Part shown: piece by piece, positions 1 through 8,258 of the stretch
How the letters are laid out: every line of letters begins with the position of its first letter
Numbering within the stretch: position 1 is the first letter of the stretch
Source of the DNA: Prosthecobacter sp.
Lineage (GTDB): Bacteria; Verrucomicrobiota; Verrucomicrobiia; Verrucomicrobiales; Verrucomicrobiaceae
Direction of reading: 5' to 3'
Assembly: GCA_019186985.1 (NCBI GenBank)
Contig: JABARQ010000018.1
Coordinates: 55,514 to 119,513, forward strand
DNA: 64,000 nucleotides
Notes under the pieces: generated by a model
Told to the model about the DNA's origin: nothing
Database searches by the model: none
Seen by the model: the letters and a program-made list of their open reading frames with translations, nothing else
Position numbers and translations under genes: made by a program

Positions 1-247
1 GGGCCAGGTTACCGCGTGTCGTGGCGTAGGTGGCGTGGCGGGCGGAGTCGCGTGGCACGAGCCAGTTGAAGGAGTCCATGCCGCCGTTCAGGAAGATGCA
101 GACGAGGGTGCGGTGGTCGGAGGGCGCGCCGTCGGCCGCAGCCCGGCTGGCGAGCTGGAGGTTGAGCAGCGTGTTCATCACGGGCAGGCTGCTCATGGCC
201 GCACAGGCGCTGCGACCAAAGAATTGACGACGGGTGGCCGGGTTCAT
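1..247 (-). CDS. DUF1501 family secreted protein (3' part outside window)
   Basis: The reading frame starts at an ATG (247-245) and runs off the left edge, so only about 82 N-terminal residues are seen. It begins MNPATRRQFFGRS, a twin-arginine (Tat-like) leader, and continues with a segment reading LVCIFLNGGMDSFNWLVP, typical of the N-terminus of DUF1501 proteins (alkaline-phosphatase/sulfatase fold). It lies 34 bases downstream of the DUF1800 gene on the same strand. DUF1800-DUF1501 pairs are a recurrent arrangement in Planctomycetes, Verrucomicrobia and Bacteroidetes, which supports the family call. The biochemical function of the pair is not established. Twin-arginine export is an inference from the leader. 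Confidence 0.85.
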   Translation of the reverse strand, partial: MNPATRRQFFGRSACAAMSSLPVMNTLLNLQLASRAAADGAPSDHRTLVCIFLNGGMDSFNWLVPRDSARHATYATTRGNLA

Positions 248-281
248 GAGGGCGGGGTCGAAGGTGGGCGGAGGAGGAGGG

Positions 282-3200
282 TCAGCGCATCACGGCGCCT
301 TCGGGGCAGGTGAGGGAGAGATAGGCGGCGACGCGGACGCGGGCGGCGGTTTGATCCGCGGGGATCTGGCCGAGGACGCCGAGGATGAGGCCGCGCGTGG
401 ACGGCTTCATCTGACCGGCGCAGAACATCAGGTTGAGATGATCCATGAGGCGCTCGGGCGAGGCGACCAGGTCGGCTTCGCGGGCGAGGTCGAGCGGGAA
501 GCGGTACTGCTCCCAGAGGCTGAAGCCCTCCTCAAGCATTTGCCAAAGCTGGTTAGGGAAGGCGATGGAGCTGTGGCTGTCGGTGATCTGGAAGACGGGC
601 GAGGCGAGGTTGTTCTGCGTCGGCAGGCCGGGGGCGCGGTATTCAGGCCGGTAGAAGTTGAAGACGCTGGGGGAGTAGGTGGGCGCCTGGCGGCTCTCGT
701 TGTAGAACTCACCCCAGTCCCACCAGAGCAGGTCGGGCACCTGCTTCATTCCCAGCACGCGCGCCATGGCCATGGCGCGGATGACGGGCTCCTTCAGGCG
801 GCCGAAGCCGGCGGGCTGGGCGGCGGCGGGGCCGCGCGCCTCGTCATCAAGCAGGATGGCGCGCACGACCGCGCCGAGGTCGCCGCGCACCCCCTGGCCG
901 TTGTCGGCGAAGACGGCGGCGACGCGCTGGACATAGGCCGGCGAAGGATTGTCGGTGACGAGGAACTGGATGAGCTGCCTGCCGATGAAGACGCCGGTGT
1001 TGGCGTGGGTGAAGAGGTGGTGCACGGCGTCGAGCACATCGCGCCTGGCGTTTTCCACGGTGGCGGCGCGGGCGGGGATGACGTGGCCGCCGAGCAGCGT
1101 CTTGCGCCCGAAGTCATGGCGGGCGGCGTGCAGGCTCATGGGCGTGGCATAGTCCTGCTCGGTCCAGCCGCCGCCGCCCCAGTCACGACCGCCGAACCAG
1201 AAGCCTGTCATCACGCGGGCGAGCTGGGTGATCTCGTCGTTGGAGTAGGTGGGGATGGGGTGGTCCTGGGCGTCGAGCCTGCGCGAGCCGTCCGGGTTCA
1301 GCTCCCAGAGGCCGACGGTGAAGAGCTGCATGATCTCGCGGGCGTAGTTTTCATCCGGGTAGCGGTTGATGGAGGGGTCGGCCTTCTGGTTGCCGACGTG
1401 GCTGAGGTAGCGGCCCATGACGGGATGCAGGGTGACCTCCCTGAGGATGTCCTCGTAGCCGCCGAAGGCGTGGCGGACGAAGATGTCATAGTAGTCCGCC
1501 ATGCCAAGGCAGCGGTTTTCCAGGTTGGCGTCGCGGCGGGAGGTGACGAGGATCTGGCTGAGGGCGAAGGCGACGCGCTGGCGGAGCTGGTCGGCGCCCT
1601 GGATGGCGGCGCGGGCGAAGGCGGTCTGCAGGTTGTTGCCGAACAGGAAGGGGTCAGAGTCGCCGCCGCCGCGGCTGTAACCGGCGGTGGCGCGATGGGT
1701 GGTCATGTCGGCATAGATGGTTCGGATGTAGTCCGAGTGCCGGGTCATGGGCTGCGCCATCTGTTCGGTGATCCAGGCGGCATAACCGAGAGTTTGCACA
1801 CGCTGGATGTCCTCCGGCGTCGGGCCGAAGCCCGCCTGCATGAGAAAGCGCGCCGCCTGGGTGCGTGAGATGCCTGACTGGGCGCCGCCACCCGGCAGGC
1901 CGCCCTCCGGCCGGGCGCCCTGAAGCTGCTCCAGCATGGCGGCGTAGTCTCCGGCGAGGGTGGTTTCGGGAATGCCGTCGAGGTTGGTGTCGATGCTGAC
2001 GCCGCCGCCGCTGCTGCCGGCGCTGCCCGTGGAGGTGCCGGTGACATTGGTCTCGGCCCAGTCGCTGACGCCGTCGTTGTCGGCATCGAGGTCGCTGATG
2101 GCGGCCCGGAAGAACATCCGGTCTCCATCACCCACGGCGAAGGTCTGATGGAATTGACCGCCCGTGAGCGTCGGCAGTCCGGCGGCGTTCGACCAATGCG
2201 TGAGGTTGAGGCTTTGCTGGGCGCGGTGCTGCTTCAGCGGCAGGGCGGACCAGCGCAGGGTGATCTGATCAGGAGAAAGGTCGAAGCTGCTCCAGAGCAG
2301 GGAGTCGGCGTCGAAGGGGTCGGTGCCCGCCATCGCCTCGGCGGAGTTGCTCATGCCATCGCCGTCATCATCGGCCTGCGGGTCGAGGTCAAACCGGCCT
2401 AACCAAAGTTCCCAGGCGTCGGACATGCCGTTGCCGTTGAGGTCCTCGCCGGCCGCACCGGGGGGAAGTCCGCGGTAGAAGGGAGGCAGGCTGGAGGCCA
2501 GGAGCGGGTCGCTGCCGAAGGTGACCTCCAGGCCGTCGGGCGCGAGGTCGCCGTCGGTGTCGGCATTGGAGGGCGAAGTGCCGGCCAGATGCTCGCGCAA
2601 ATTGTTCAGGCCGTCGTTGTCGCCATCAAGCGCGGCGTCGCTGCCGCTGCTGGGATTCAGGCCGCGGGCGGTCTCCCAGGCATCGGTCATGCCGTCGTTG
2701 TCACTGTCCTTCCAGGCGTCAAAGGCGGGCGTGTCCGTCAGCGGCGTGGTTTGCAGATAAACGCGGACGCCGTCATGCTGCCACAACTGCAGGCGGTTTT
2801 CGCGGGGCGGGTCGCTGCGGTCCTGCCAGACGGCGACACCATCGTGGGCGCTCTGAGCCAGGGCGCAGTTGGTGAAGGTGCGGCTCACCACGGTCTGCGC
2901 CGTGTCGAGGTTGGTGATGCTGAAGGTGAAGTTCCAGTCGGTGCGGCTGCCGGTGCTGGTGCCCTGGATTTGAAACTGAAGCCGGGAGCTGATGTCCACC
3001 CGGCCCACGCCGCTGAAGCCCAGGGCCGCACGCAGGTCCGCCGGAAGATCCTGCCAGTCCGCCTCATAGATGTCGCCATCGTCATCGTCGGGATGGCTGA
3101 AGCCTGCGCTGGCCCTGGAGTAAAGGAAGTGCGTGACGCGGCCGGCCTTGACCCTCAGGCCGATGTTGAAGGCGTCACCGGGGCTGGCGGCATTGGCGAT

Positions 3201-5282
3201 TTGGAAGTTCATCAGCGAATGATCACCCCACTCCTGGTCCGTGACGCCGCCGCGACCGTGATCCCAGACCACCTGCACCGGGGAGACGGTCCAGGTGAAG
3301 CTGCGCGGGCTGGTGGTGACCACGGGCATGAAGGCGGCGGCGGCATCGGCGACGAGAGGGCTGGTCCAGCCCTGGGATTCCTCCAGGTCGCTGCGGCCGT
3401 CCCCATCGGTGTCGGCGAGCACGGGGCTGGTGCCGAGTTCCTTTTCCCTGGCGTCATCCAGGCCGTCGGCATCGGTGTCGGCGAACAGCGGGCTGGAGGT
3501 TGTCTCGGCTCCGTCGAGCAGCCCGTCGCCGTCGGTGTCGGCGAGCCGAGGGTGCGTGCCGGCGCCTTTTTCCGCACTGTTGGACAGGCCGTCATTGTCA
3601 GGGTCCTGGTCCGCATCCGCCAGCAGGGTCTTCAGCTGGTGCTGCCATTCGAAGGCGTCGGGAAGGGTGTCACCATCGCTGTCCTGGGTGGCGTTGATGA
3701 TCTGGACGGCGTGCAGGCCGGCCTCGTTCCAGCTGGTGCGCCAGAGCTTCACATTGACGCTGGGGCCGGTGAGGTTGCGGTAGCGGATGACGTTGGCACG
3801 CCAGGGCTTGGCCAGATCGGACCTGGCCAGCTCGACAAGCTCGGTTTGAGGAGCCGTGCTGCCGGTGAGGAACCAGCGGTCCGTGGAGGGGTTGTCATTC
3901 AGGCGCGTGAAGGCCAGCGCTCCGTCGTAGGAGGCGCCGACGTAGAGCAGCACGTCGTAGGTGGCGAAGGGGATGCTGCCCAGCGTCAGGCTTCCGGGCG
4001 TGTCGGAGGAGACGTTGAGGTAGCCGTCGAGCAGCTTTTGGGTGGAACTGCCGCCCTGACCGTTGGACCAGCTGCCGTTGGGGAAGTCCCAGGCCAGGGT
4101 CATGGCCGTGGCCGTGCCGCTGCTGTTCACGAGGACGTCCGGCGTCGGCAGCACGATGTCATCCGCGCCGCCCTGGTCGCTGCGCCAGCTGGTGAGGGGC
4201 CAGGTGTTGTTCCAGAAGCGCTGGGGGATCACGCCGGTCACTTCATGGGAGGCCAGCGTGTTCTGCGGGTTCAGCTCCATGACGAAGTTGATGCCGATGG
4301 CGATGTTTTGAGCCGGAGGCGTGCTTGCGGATGAGCCGGGCAGGTAGCCGGTGCGCAGCTCCCAGGCATCGCCCGCACCATCGCCATCGGTGTCGGCAAG
4401 CAGCGGGCTGGTGCTGGTTTCCTGACCATCGGCGAGGGAGTCGGCGTCGGTGTCGGGATTGAGCGGGTCGGTGCCTGCGGCAAGCTCCGCGCCGTCGGCC
4501 AGGCCGTCGCCGTCGCTGTCCTTGCGCTGAGGGTCCGTGCCTGCCGTCATTTCCTGAAGGTTGGTTCGGCCGTCAGCGTCGGCGTCCAGGCCGGCATTGG
4601 CGACGGTGTCGTTGAAGCCATGGTCTTCCTCCCACCAACGCGGCAGGCCGTCGCCATCGGCATCGAGAAGAGCCGCCGGATCCAGTTGAAGCTCCAGGGC
4701 GTCGAAGCTGAACCAGCCATCCTCGACGGAAGCGGGGGCCGGGGCGCGGCGGATTTCGAGGGTGTTGGCGCCCGCCACGGGGTTGAAGGCCGGTGCATCG
4801 GCCTCCACCACCAGGGTGTCCGCGCGGGTGTGGACGGCGGTTTTGAGCAGCGTGCCGTTCCAGTAGACCTCAATCTGATGACGGCCGTAGCCCTCGCCGT
4901 AGTCATCCTTGACCGAGTCCCACCAGCCGCCCCAGACCAGGTGAAGGTTGAGCCGCATCCTGGCGGTGGTGACGGCCTGAGCGGGGGAGAGGTTGAAGTG
5001 CAGGCGCACGGACAGGTTGCCACCGTCGAGGGAGGGCTCAAACTGCGAGGCAGGTTCACCTGCGACCGTACCAATGGGCGCCGGATAGGTGCCGGCGAAG
5101 TAGAAGTCGTTGTCCAGCTCGGTCGCGCTGCCGGGGGCCGCGTTGTACTGCCAGGTGGAGCCGCCGAATTCGTCCTGCGGATCACCGTCCCAGACGCCGA
5201 GGGACCAGACTGTTTGAAAGTCGGCCCGAGCCAGGTTCGGCATCAGCAGGGCGCCAAGGCAGAGCAGACGAAGGAAGCGCAT
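282..5282 (-). CDS. Large secreted DUF1800 protein with calcium-binding (thrombospondin type 3-like) repeats
   Basis: 1666 aa with a cleavable-looking signal peptide (MRFLRLLCLGALLMPNLARA). An N-terminal beta-rich region is followed by blocks of acidic DxDGDGxxDxxE-type repeats at roughly residues 200-310, 530-640 and 860-1000, as in thrombospondin type 3/EF-hand-like calcium-binding repeats. The DUF1800 domain occupies about residue 1135 to the end, starting at SRTQAARFLMQAGFGP. DUF1800 proteins usually have about 450-600 aa, so this one carries more than 1000 extra N-terminal residues, probably for surface attachment or calcium-dependent folding. It is followed 34 bases on by the DUF1501 gene and preceded 63 bases upstream by the M60 peptidase. 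The catalytic role of DUF1800 is unknown. Confidence 0.9.
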   Translation of the reverse strand: MRFLRLLCLGALLMPNLARADFQTVWSLGVWDGDPQDEFGGSTWQYNAAPGSATELDNDFYFAGTYPAPIGTVAGEPASQFEPSLDGGNLSVRLHFNLSPAQAVTTARMRLNLHLVWGGWWDSVKDDYGEGYGRHQIEVYWNGTLLKTAVHTRADTLVVEADAPAFNPVAGANTLEIRRAPAPASVEDGWFSFDALELQLDPAALLDADGDGLPRWWEEDHGFNDTVANAGLDADADGRTNLQEMTAGTDPQRKDSDGDGLADGAELAAGTDPLNPDTDADSLADGQETSTSPLLADTDGDGAGDAWELRTGYLPGSSASTPPAQNIAIGINFVMELNPQNTLASHEVTGVIPQRFWNNTWPLTSWRSDQGGADDIVLPTPDVLVNSSGTATAMTLAWDFPNGSWSNGQGGSSTQKLLDGYLNVSSDTPGSLTLGSIPFATYDVLLYVGASYDGALAFTRLNDNPSTDRWFLTGSTAPQTELVELARSDLAKPWRANVIRYRNLTGPSVNVKLWRTSWNEAGLHAVQIINATQDSDGDTLPDAFEWQHQLKTLLADADQDPDNDGLSNSAEKGAGTHPRLADTDGDGLLDGAETTSSPLFADTDADGLDDAREKELGTSPVLADTDGDGRSDLEESQGWTSPLVADAAAAFMPVVTTSPRSFTWTVSPVQVVWDHGRGGVTDQEWGDHSLMNFQIANAASPGDAFNIGLRVKAGRVTHFLYSRASAGFSHPDDDDGDIYEADWQDLPADLRAALGFSGVGRVDISSRLQFQIQGTSTGSRTDWNFTFSITNLDTAQTVVSRTFTNCALAQSAHDGVAVWQDRSDPPRENRLQLWQHDGVRVYLQTTPLTDTPAFDAWKDSDNDGMTDAWETARGLNPSSGSDAALDGDNDGLNNLREHLAGTSPSNADTDGDLAPDGLEVTFGSDPLLASSLPPFYRGLPPGAAGEDLNGNGMSDAWELWLGRFDLDPQADDDGDGMSNSAEAMAGTDPFDADSLLWSSFDLSPDQITLRWSALPLKQHRAQQSLNLTHWSNAAGLPTLTGGQFHQTFAVGDGDRMFFRAAISDLDADNDGVSDWAETNVTGTSTGSAGSSGGGVSIDTNLDGIPETTLAGDYAAMLEQLQGARPEGGLPGGGAQSGISRTQAARFLMQAGFGPTPEDIQRVQTLGYAAWITEQMAQPMTRHSDYIRTIYADMTTHRATAGYSRGGGDSDPFLFGNNLQTAFARAAIQGADQLRQRVAFALSQILVTSRRDANLENRCLGMADYYDIFVRHAFGGYEDILREVTLHPVMGRYLSHVGNQKADPSINRYPDENYAREIMQLFTVGLWELNPDGSRRLDAQDHPIPTYSNDEITQLARVMTGFWFGGRDWGGGGWTEQDYATPMSLHAARHDFGRKTLLGGHVIPARAATVENARRDVLDAVHHLFTHANTGVFIGRQLIQFLVTDNPSPAYVQRVAAVFADNGQGVRGDLGAVVRAILLDDEARGPAAAQPAGFGRLKEPVIRAMAMARVLGMKQVPDLLWWDWGEFYNESRQAPTYSPSVFNFYRPEYRAPGLPTQNNLASPVFQITDSHSSIAFPNQLWQMLEEGFSLWEQYRFPLDLAREADLVASPERLMDHLNLMFCAGQMKPSTRGLILGVLGQIPADQTAARVRVAAYLSLTCPEGAVMR

Positions 5283-5345
5283 GACAAGGATTTTACCTCC
5301 CAGCCATGTGGGAGTCCAACAAGCAGAAGGGTCCTGAAATCTTTT

Positions 5346-7547
5346 TTACAATCCCTTCGGCATCCAGGGCTCCAGGCTGGCGGCCTGGGCCTTGGCGGCG
5401 GGACTGACGGGGATGCCCCAGAAGTCAAAGAAGGGCCCGAGGTTGCGGTTCACAATCCTGGAATACCGGATGAGGAACTGGTCACGGGCCTCGTCATCGC
5501 CCTTCGGCTCGGGGCCGAAGGCGGTGTCACCAAAGCTGTGCAGGTACTTGCGCCAGCTCTCCCAGCCGAACTCCTGCACGAGCTGGATGTAGGTGACGAG
5601 GGCGGTGAAGGGCTCGCTCTTCCAGGTCTGCCATTTGTCGGAGGCACGCTTGATCCTGGCGATGTTCGCCTGCCGCTGGTCCGGGGTGATGGCGGTGTGG
5701 CCGATGAGCCAGTCCTTCTTCAAAACCTCGTGGTAGCAGTACATGCCGATGACGTTGTTCGTGACCTCACCGGCGCCGTCAAAGGTGAAGGTGCGGCGCT
5801 GGTGGTTGTGGCCGATCTCATGGTAGAAGCCCCAGCCGGGGAACTTGATGCGGTTGAAGGTGACCATCTCCGGCGCGGCGCTGGTGGGGATCATGATGGG
5901 GTAGCCGCTGTGCATGTAGCCCGCGCTGATCTGCACGTCGGCGACGATGCGTTCCGGACGCTGGCGTTCGGCGGCCTGGTTGCTGACATCGTCCTGGGCC
6001 TCAACGACTTTTTTCCAGAAGGTCATCAGCTCCGTGGGGTTGTTGACCTGGCGGCCGGCCTCCGAGGGGAAGCTGATGACGAGCTTGTCGCAGGCCATCT
6101 CAGCCCAGGGGGCGGGACGCTGGCGGATCTCCTTCCATTTTTCGTCGTCATCCCTGCCTAACACAAAGAGCGGAGCGGCGATGGCGTCCTGGATGACCGC
6201 GGTGAAGGGCTCGTCATCCTTCGCGCGGCCCGGCACGTCGATGTAGATGAGACCGCCGAAGGCGGAGGCGGTCTTCGTCGTTGCCGCGGCGAGGGTGTCG
6301 CTGCGCGTGATGTCAGGAGCGCGCTGCCATTTGTCGAGATGGTAGAGCGTGTCGCTGTGGCAGCCGATGCGCACGGCATAGCCCTTGTCGGCGTATTTTT
6401 CGGGGATGACGACCGTGATGACCTCGCCGGCGGCGGCATACAATCCGGTGCTGTGCCAGCCGGGGATGGCGGGCGTGATGGCGACCTCGCCGCGGATGCG
6501 CGGGGCGTCCTGGGGTGCCTTGCCGGGGAACTCGGCATGGGCGGGATGAGCCTTGATGCCCTCGGTGTTCATCAGGCGGAGCATGCGTGTCTCCATGCCG
6601 AGACGCAGGCGTGCGGCGGCGTGCTGGGTGTCGGTGAGCGGCGCGGTGGCGGTGGGCACGGGGGCGTCACTGCCGACGTTGCCGAGCGCGGCGGCGACGG
6701 CGTTTTTGAGGTTGCTGCGGTCGGGCGGCTGCGCGGCCATGGCGATCTGGATGGCGTTCATGCCCTGGCGCATCTGCTCTGCGGTCAGGGCCGGGCCGCC
6801 TTCGCGCTGTTTGCGGATCGCCGAGATGGCATCGGAAGCGTTCATGAAGGCAGGAAGCTCCACGCGGGCTTCGAAGGCGCGAAGCTGGTCAAAGGCGCTC
6901 ATGTCGGTGTTGGCCACGCCGGCGTTCATGAGGGCCTGGTTCACGCCATGGGACAGCGCGAGGTCCTTGCCGCCGCTGGTCTGGCCGAAGGCCCAGCCGG
7001 TCATGCCGCCGATGAAGCCGCCGCCGCCCTTGATGTAGTCGATCAAGGCGGCTCCCTCCTCTGCGGCGACCACGCCCTGGATGTTGATGATGACCACGTC
7101 AAAGTCTGACAGGCTCTTCTTGTCCACGGCGCTGAACTCCTCCGTCTTGAAGCCGGCCTGCGCCAGGACATCCGCCTTCACGCCCTTGAGACCGATGCGC
7201 GGCTTCTCCTTGTTGGCCGCCCACTTCACACAGTTTTCCAGAAGCCGGGCATGATCACCGCCGCCGTTGCCGGTGAGGTAGGAGTTGTGGCCGAACAAAA
7301 GGATGCGTCCCTTGCCATGGGCGGCGGCGGCGCCAACGGCGATCTCGATGCCGTCCTTGTCGGGCGCGGAGAGGATGGGAAAGGCGATCTGACCCCAGAT
7401 GCCGACGGGCCCGGGAGCACCGAGCTTCGGCACCGACTTCACGCCTTCAAGGATCTTCGCGCGCTCGGCATTCACCAGTTCGACGGGCATCTGGGCGTGG
7501 GCGATGGCTGCGGCCAGAAGGGGCAGCAGGGAAAGGACTTTTTTCAT
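5346..7547 (-). CDS. M60-family (enhancin-like) zinc metallopeptidase, secreted
   Basis: 733 aa with signal peptide MKKVLSLLPLLAAAIAHA. The sequence FYHEIGHNHQRR places HExxH at H576-E577-H580, the signature of M60/enhancin-type gluzincins, which cleave glycoproteins such as mucins. The N-terminal half (about 30-230) looks like a ThuA/glutamine amidotransferase-like fold (GHNSYLTGNGGG, IINIQGVVAAEEGAAL), and the middle (about 345-480) contains a beta-rich region that usually precedes M60 catalytic domains. It lies 18 bases downstream of the XRE-cupin gene and 63 bases upstream of the DUF1800 gene, so an operon is likely. Family membership is clear from the motif. The natural substrate is unknown. 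Confidence 0.88.
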   Translation of the reverse strand: MKKVLSLLPLLAAAIAHAQMPVELVNAERAKILEGVKSVPKLGAPGPVGIWGQIAFPILSAPDKDGIEIAVGAAAAHGKGRILLFGHNSYLTGNGGGDHARLLENCVKWAANKEKPRIGLKGVKADVLAQAGFKTEEFSAVDKKSLSDFDVVIINIQGVVAAEEGAALIDYIKGGGGFIGGMTGWAFGQTSGGKDLALSHGVNQALMNAGVANTDMSAFDQLRAFEARVELPAFMNASDAISAIRKQREGGPALTAEQMRQGMNAIQIAMAAQPPDRSNLKNAVAAALGNVGSDAPVPTATAPLTDTQHAAARLRLGMETRMLRLMNTEGIKAHPAHAEFPGKAPQDAPRIRGEVAITPAIPGWHSTGLYAAAGEVITVVIPEKYADKGYAVRIGCHSDTLYHLDKWQRAPDITRSDTLAAATTKTASAFGGLIYIDVPGRAKDDEPFTAVIQDAIAAPLFVLGRDDDEKWKEIRQRPAPWAEMACDKLVISFPSEAGRQVNNPTELMTFWKKVVEAQDDVSNQAAERQRPERIVADVQISAGYMHSGYPIMIPTSAAPEMVTFNRIKFPGWGFYHEIGHNHQRRTFTFDGAGEVTNNVIGMYCYHEVLKKDWLIGHTAITPDQRQANIARIKRASDKWQTWKSEPFTALVTYIQLVQEFGWESWRKYLHSFGDTAFGPEPKGDDEARDQFLIRYSRIVNRNLGPFFDFWGIPVSPAAKAQAASLEPWMPKGL

Positions 7548-7565
7548 GCGGTGGATGGCAATGGA

Positions 7566-8165
7566 TCAGCGGTAGATGACGACGAGGAACACCACGGCGG
7601 GGCCTCTGCCGGTGTTGATGATGGCGTGCGGGACGTCGGCGCGGTAGGTGCCGCTGTCGCCCTTGGCCAGCTCGTCCGTGTCCGTGCCTGACTCGATGCG
7701 GACGCCGCCCTCCTCGACAGTGAGGAATTCGCGCGTGCCTTCAAAGTGCGGCTGGCTGCGAAGGGCGCCGCCAGGACGCAGGGTGAGCTCGTAAAACTCG
7801 ACGTCCTTCTCCAGGTTCAGCGGCGAGAGCGTGCGGATCTCACACTGTTTGTCGCTGCGGTAGACCTGGGCGCGGTCGCTGGCGCGGATGACCTGGATCT
7901 TTGAGGCACTGGTTTCGGCGCTTTCGATGAGCTCCTGCAGGGTCAGGCCGAAGGCGCGGGCGATGCGGAAGGTGACGGTCAGCGTCGGGTTGGCCTTTTC
8001 ACGCTCGATCTCGCTGAGCATCGAGCGGCTCACACCGCTGGCGGTGGCCAGCTCCTCCAGCGACCAGCCGCGGTCGGTGCGCAGCTTCTTCACGCGTCTG
8101 CCGAGGTTTTCGTTGATCGCCTCGGGGCTGGTTTCGGGGATGCGGGGCTTGCGTCTGGCGGGCAT
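7566..8165 (-). CDS. XRE-family transcriptional regulator with C-terminal cupin domain
   Basis: 199 aa. An N-terminal helix-turn-helix spans about residues 20-75 (RVKKLRTDRGWSLEELATASGVSRSMLSEIEREKANPTL) and a cupin-2 beta barrel about residues 125-195 (FYELTLRPGGALRSQPHFEGTREFLTVEEGGV). This is the common HTH-cupin architecture in which a small ligand bound by the cupin tunes DNA binding. It is the first gene of a minus-strand run ending in the M60 peptidase, DUF1800 and DUF1501 genes, and it is divergent from the PSD1-type gene at 8259. The 93-bp intergenic region probably contains its operator. The ligand cannot be inferred. Confidence 0.92.
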   Translation of the reverse strand: MPARRKPRIPETSPEAINENLGRRVKKLRTDRGWSLEELATASGVSRSMLSEIEREKANPTLTVTFRIARAFGLTLQELIESAETSASKIQVIRASDRAQVYRSDKQCEIRTLSPLNLEKDVEFYELTLRPGGALRSQPHFEGTREFLTVEEGGVRIESGTDTDELAKGDSGTYRADVPHAIINTGRGPAVVFLVVIYR

Positions 8166-8258
8166 GTGCGTCGGTATAACGGAGAGTCGTCCTGTAAATT
8201 AGATTTATTTTCCCGCAGGCTAGGAGCCCCGGCGCGACGGCGTATTTCTGGGCCTGAC

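Noticed and set aside
234-1868. 544-aa plus-strand ORF
   Set aside because: Antisense shadow of the DUF1800 gene. The high-GC composition makes long open frames on the opposite strand. The protein is Gly/Ala/Val-rich with no family motif.
2589-4334. 581-aa plus-strand ORF
   Set aside because: Shadow of the repeat-rich DUF1800 gene, with low-complexity VGV/GAG composition and no recognisable domain.
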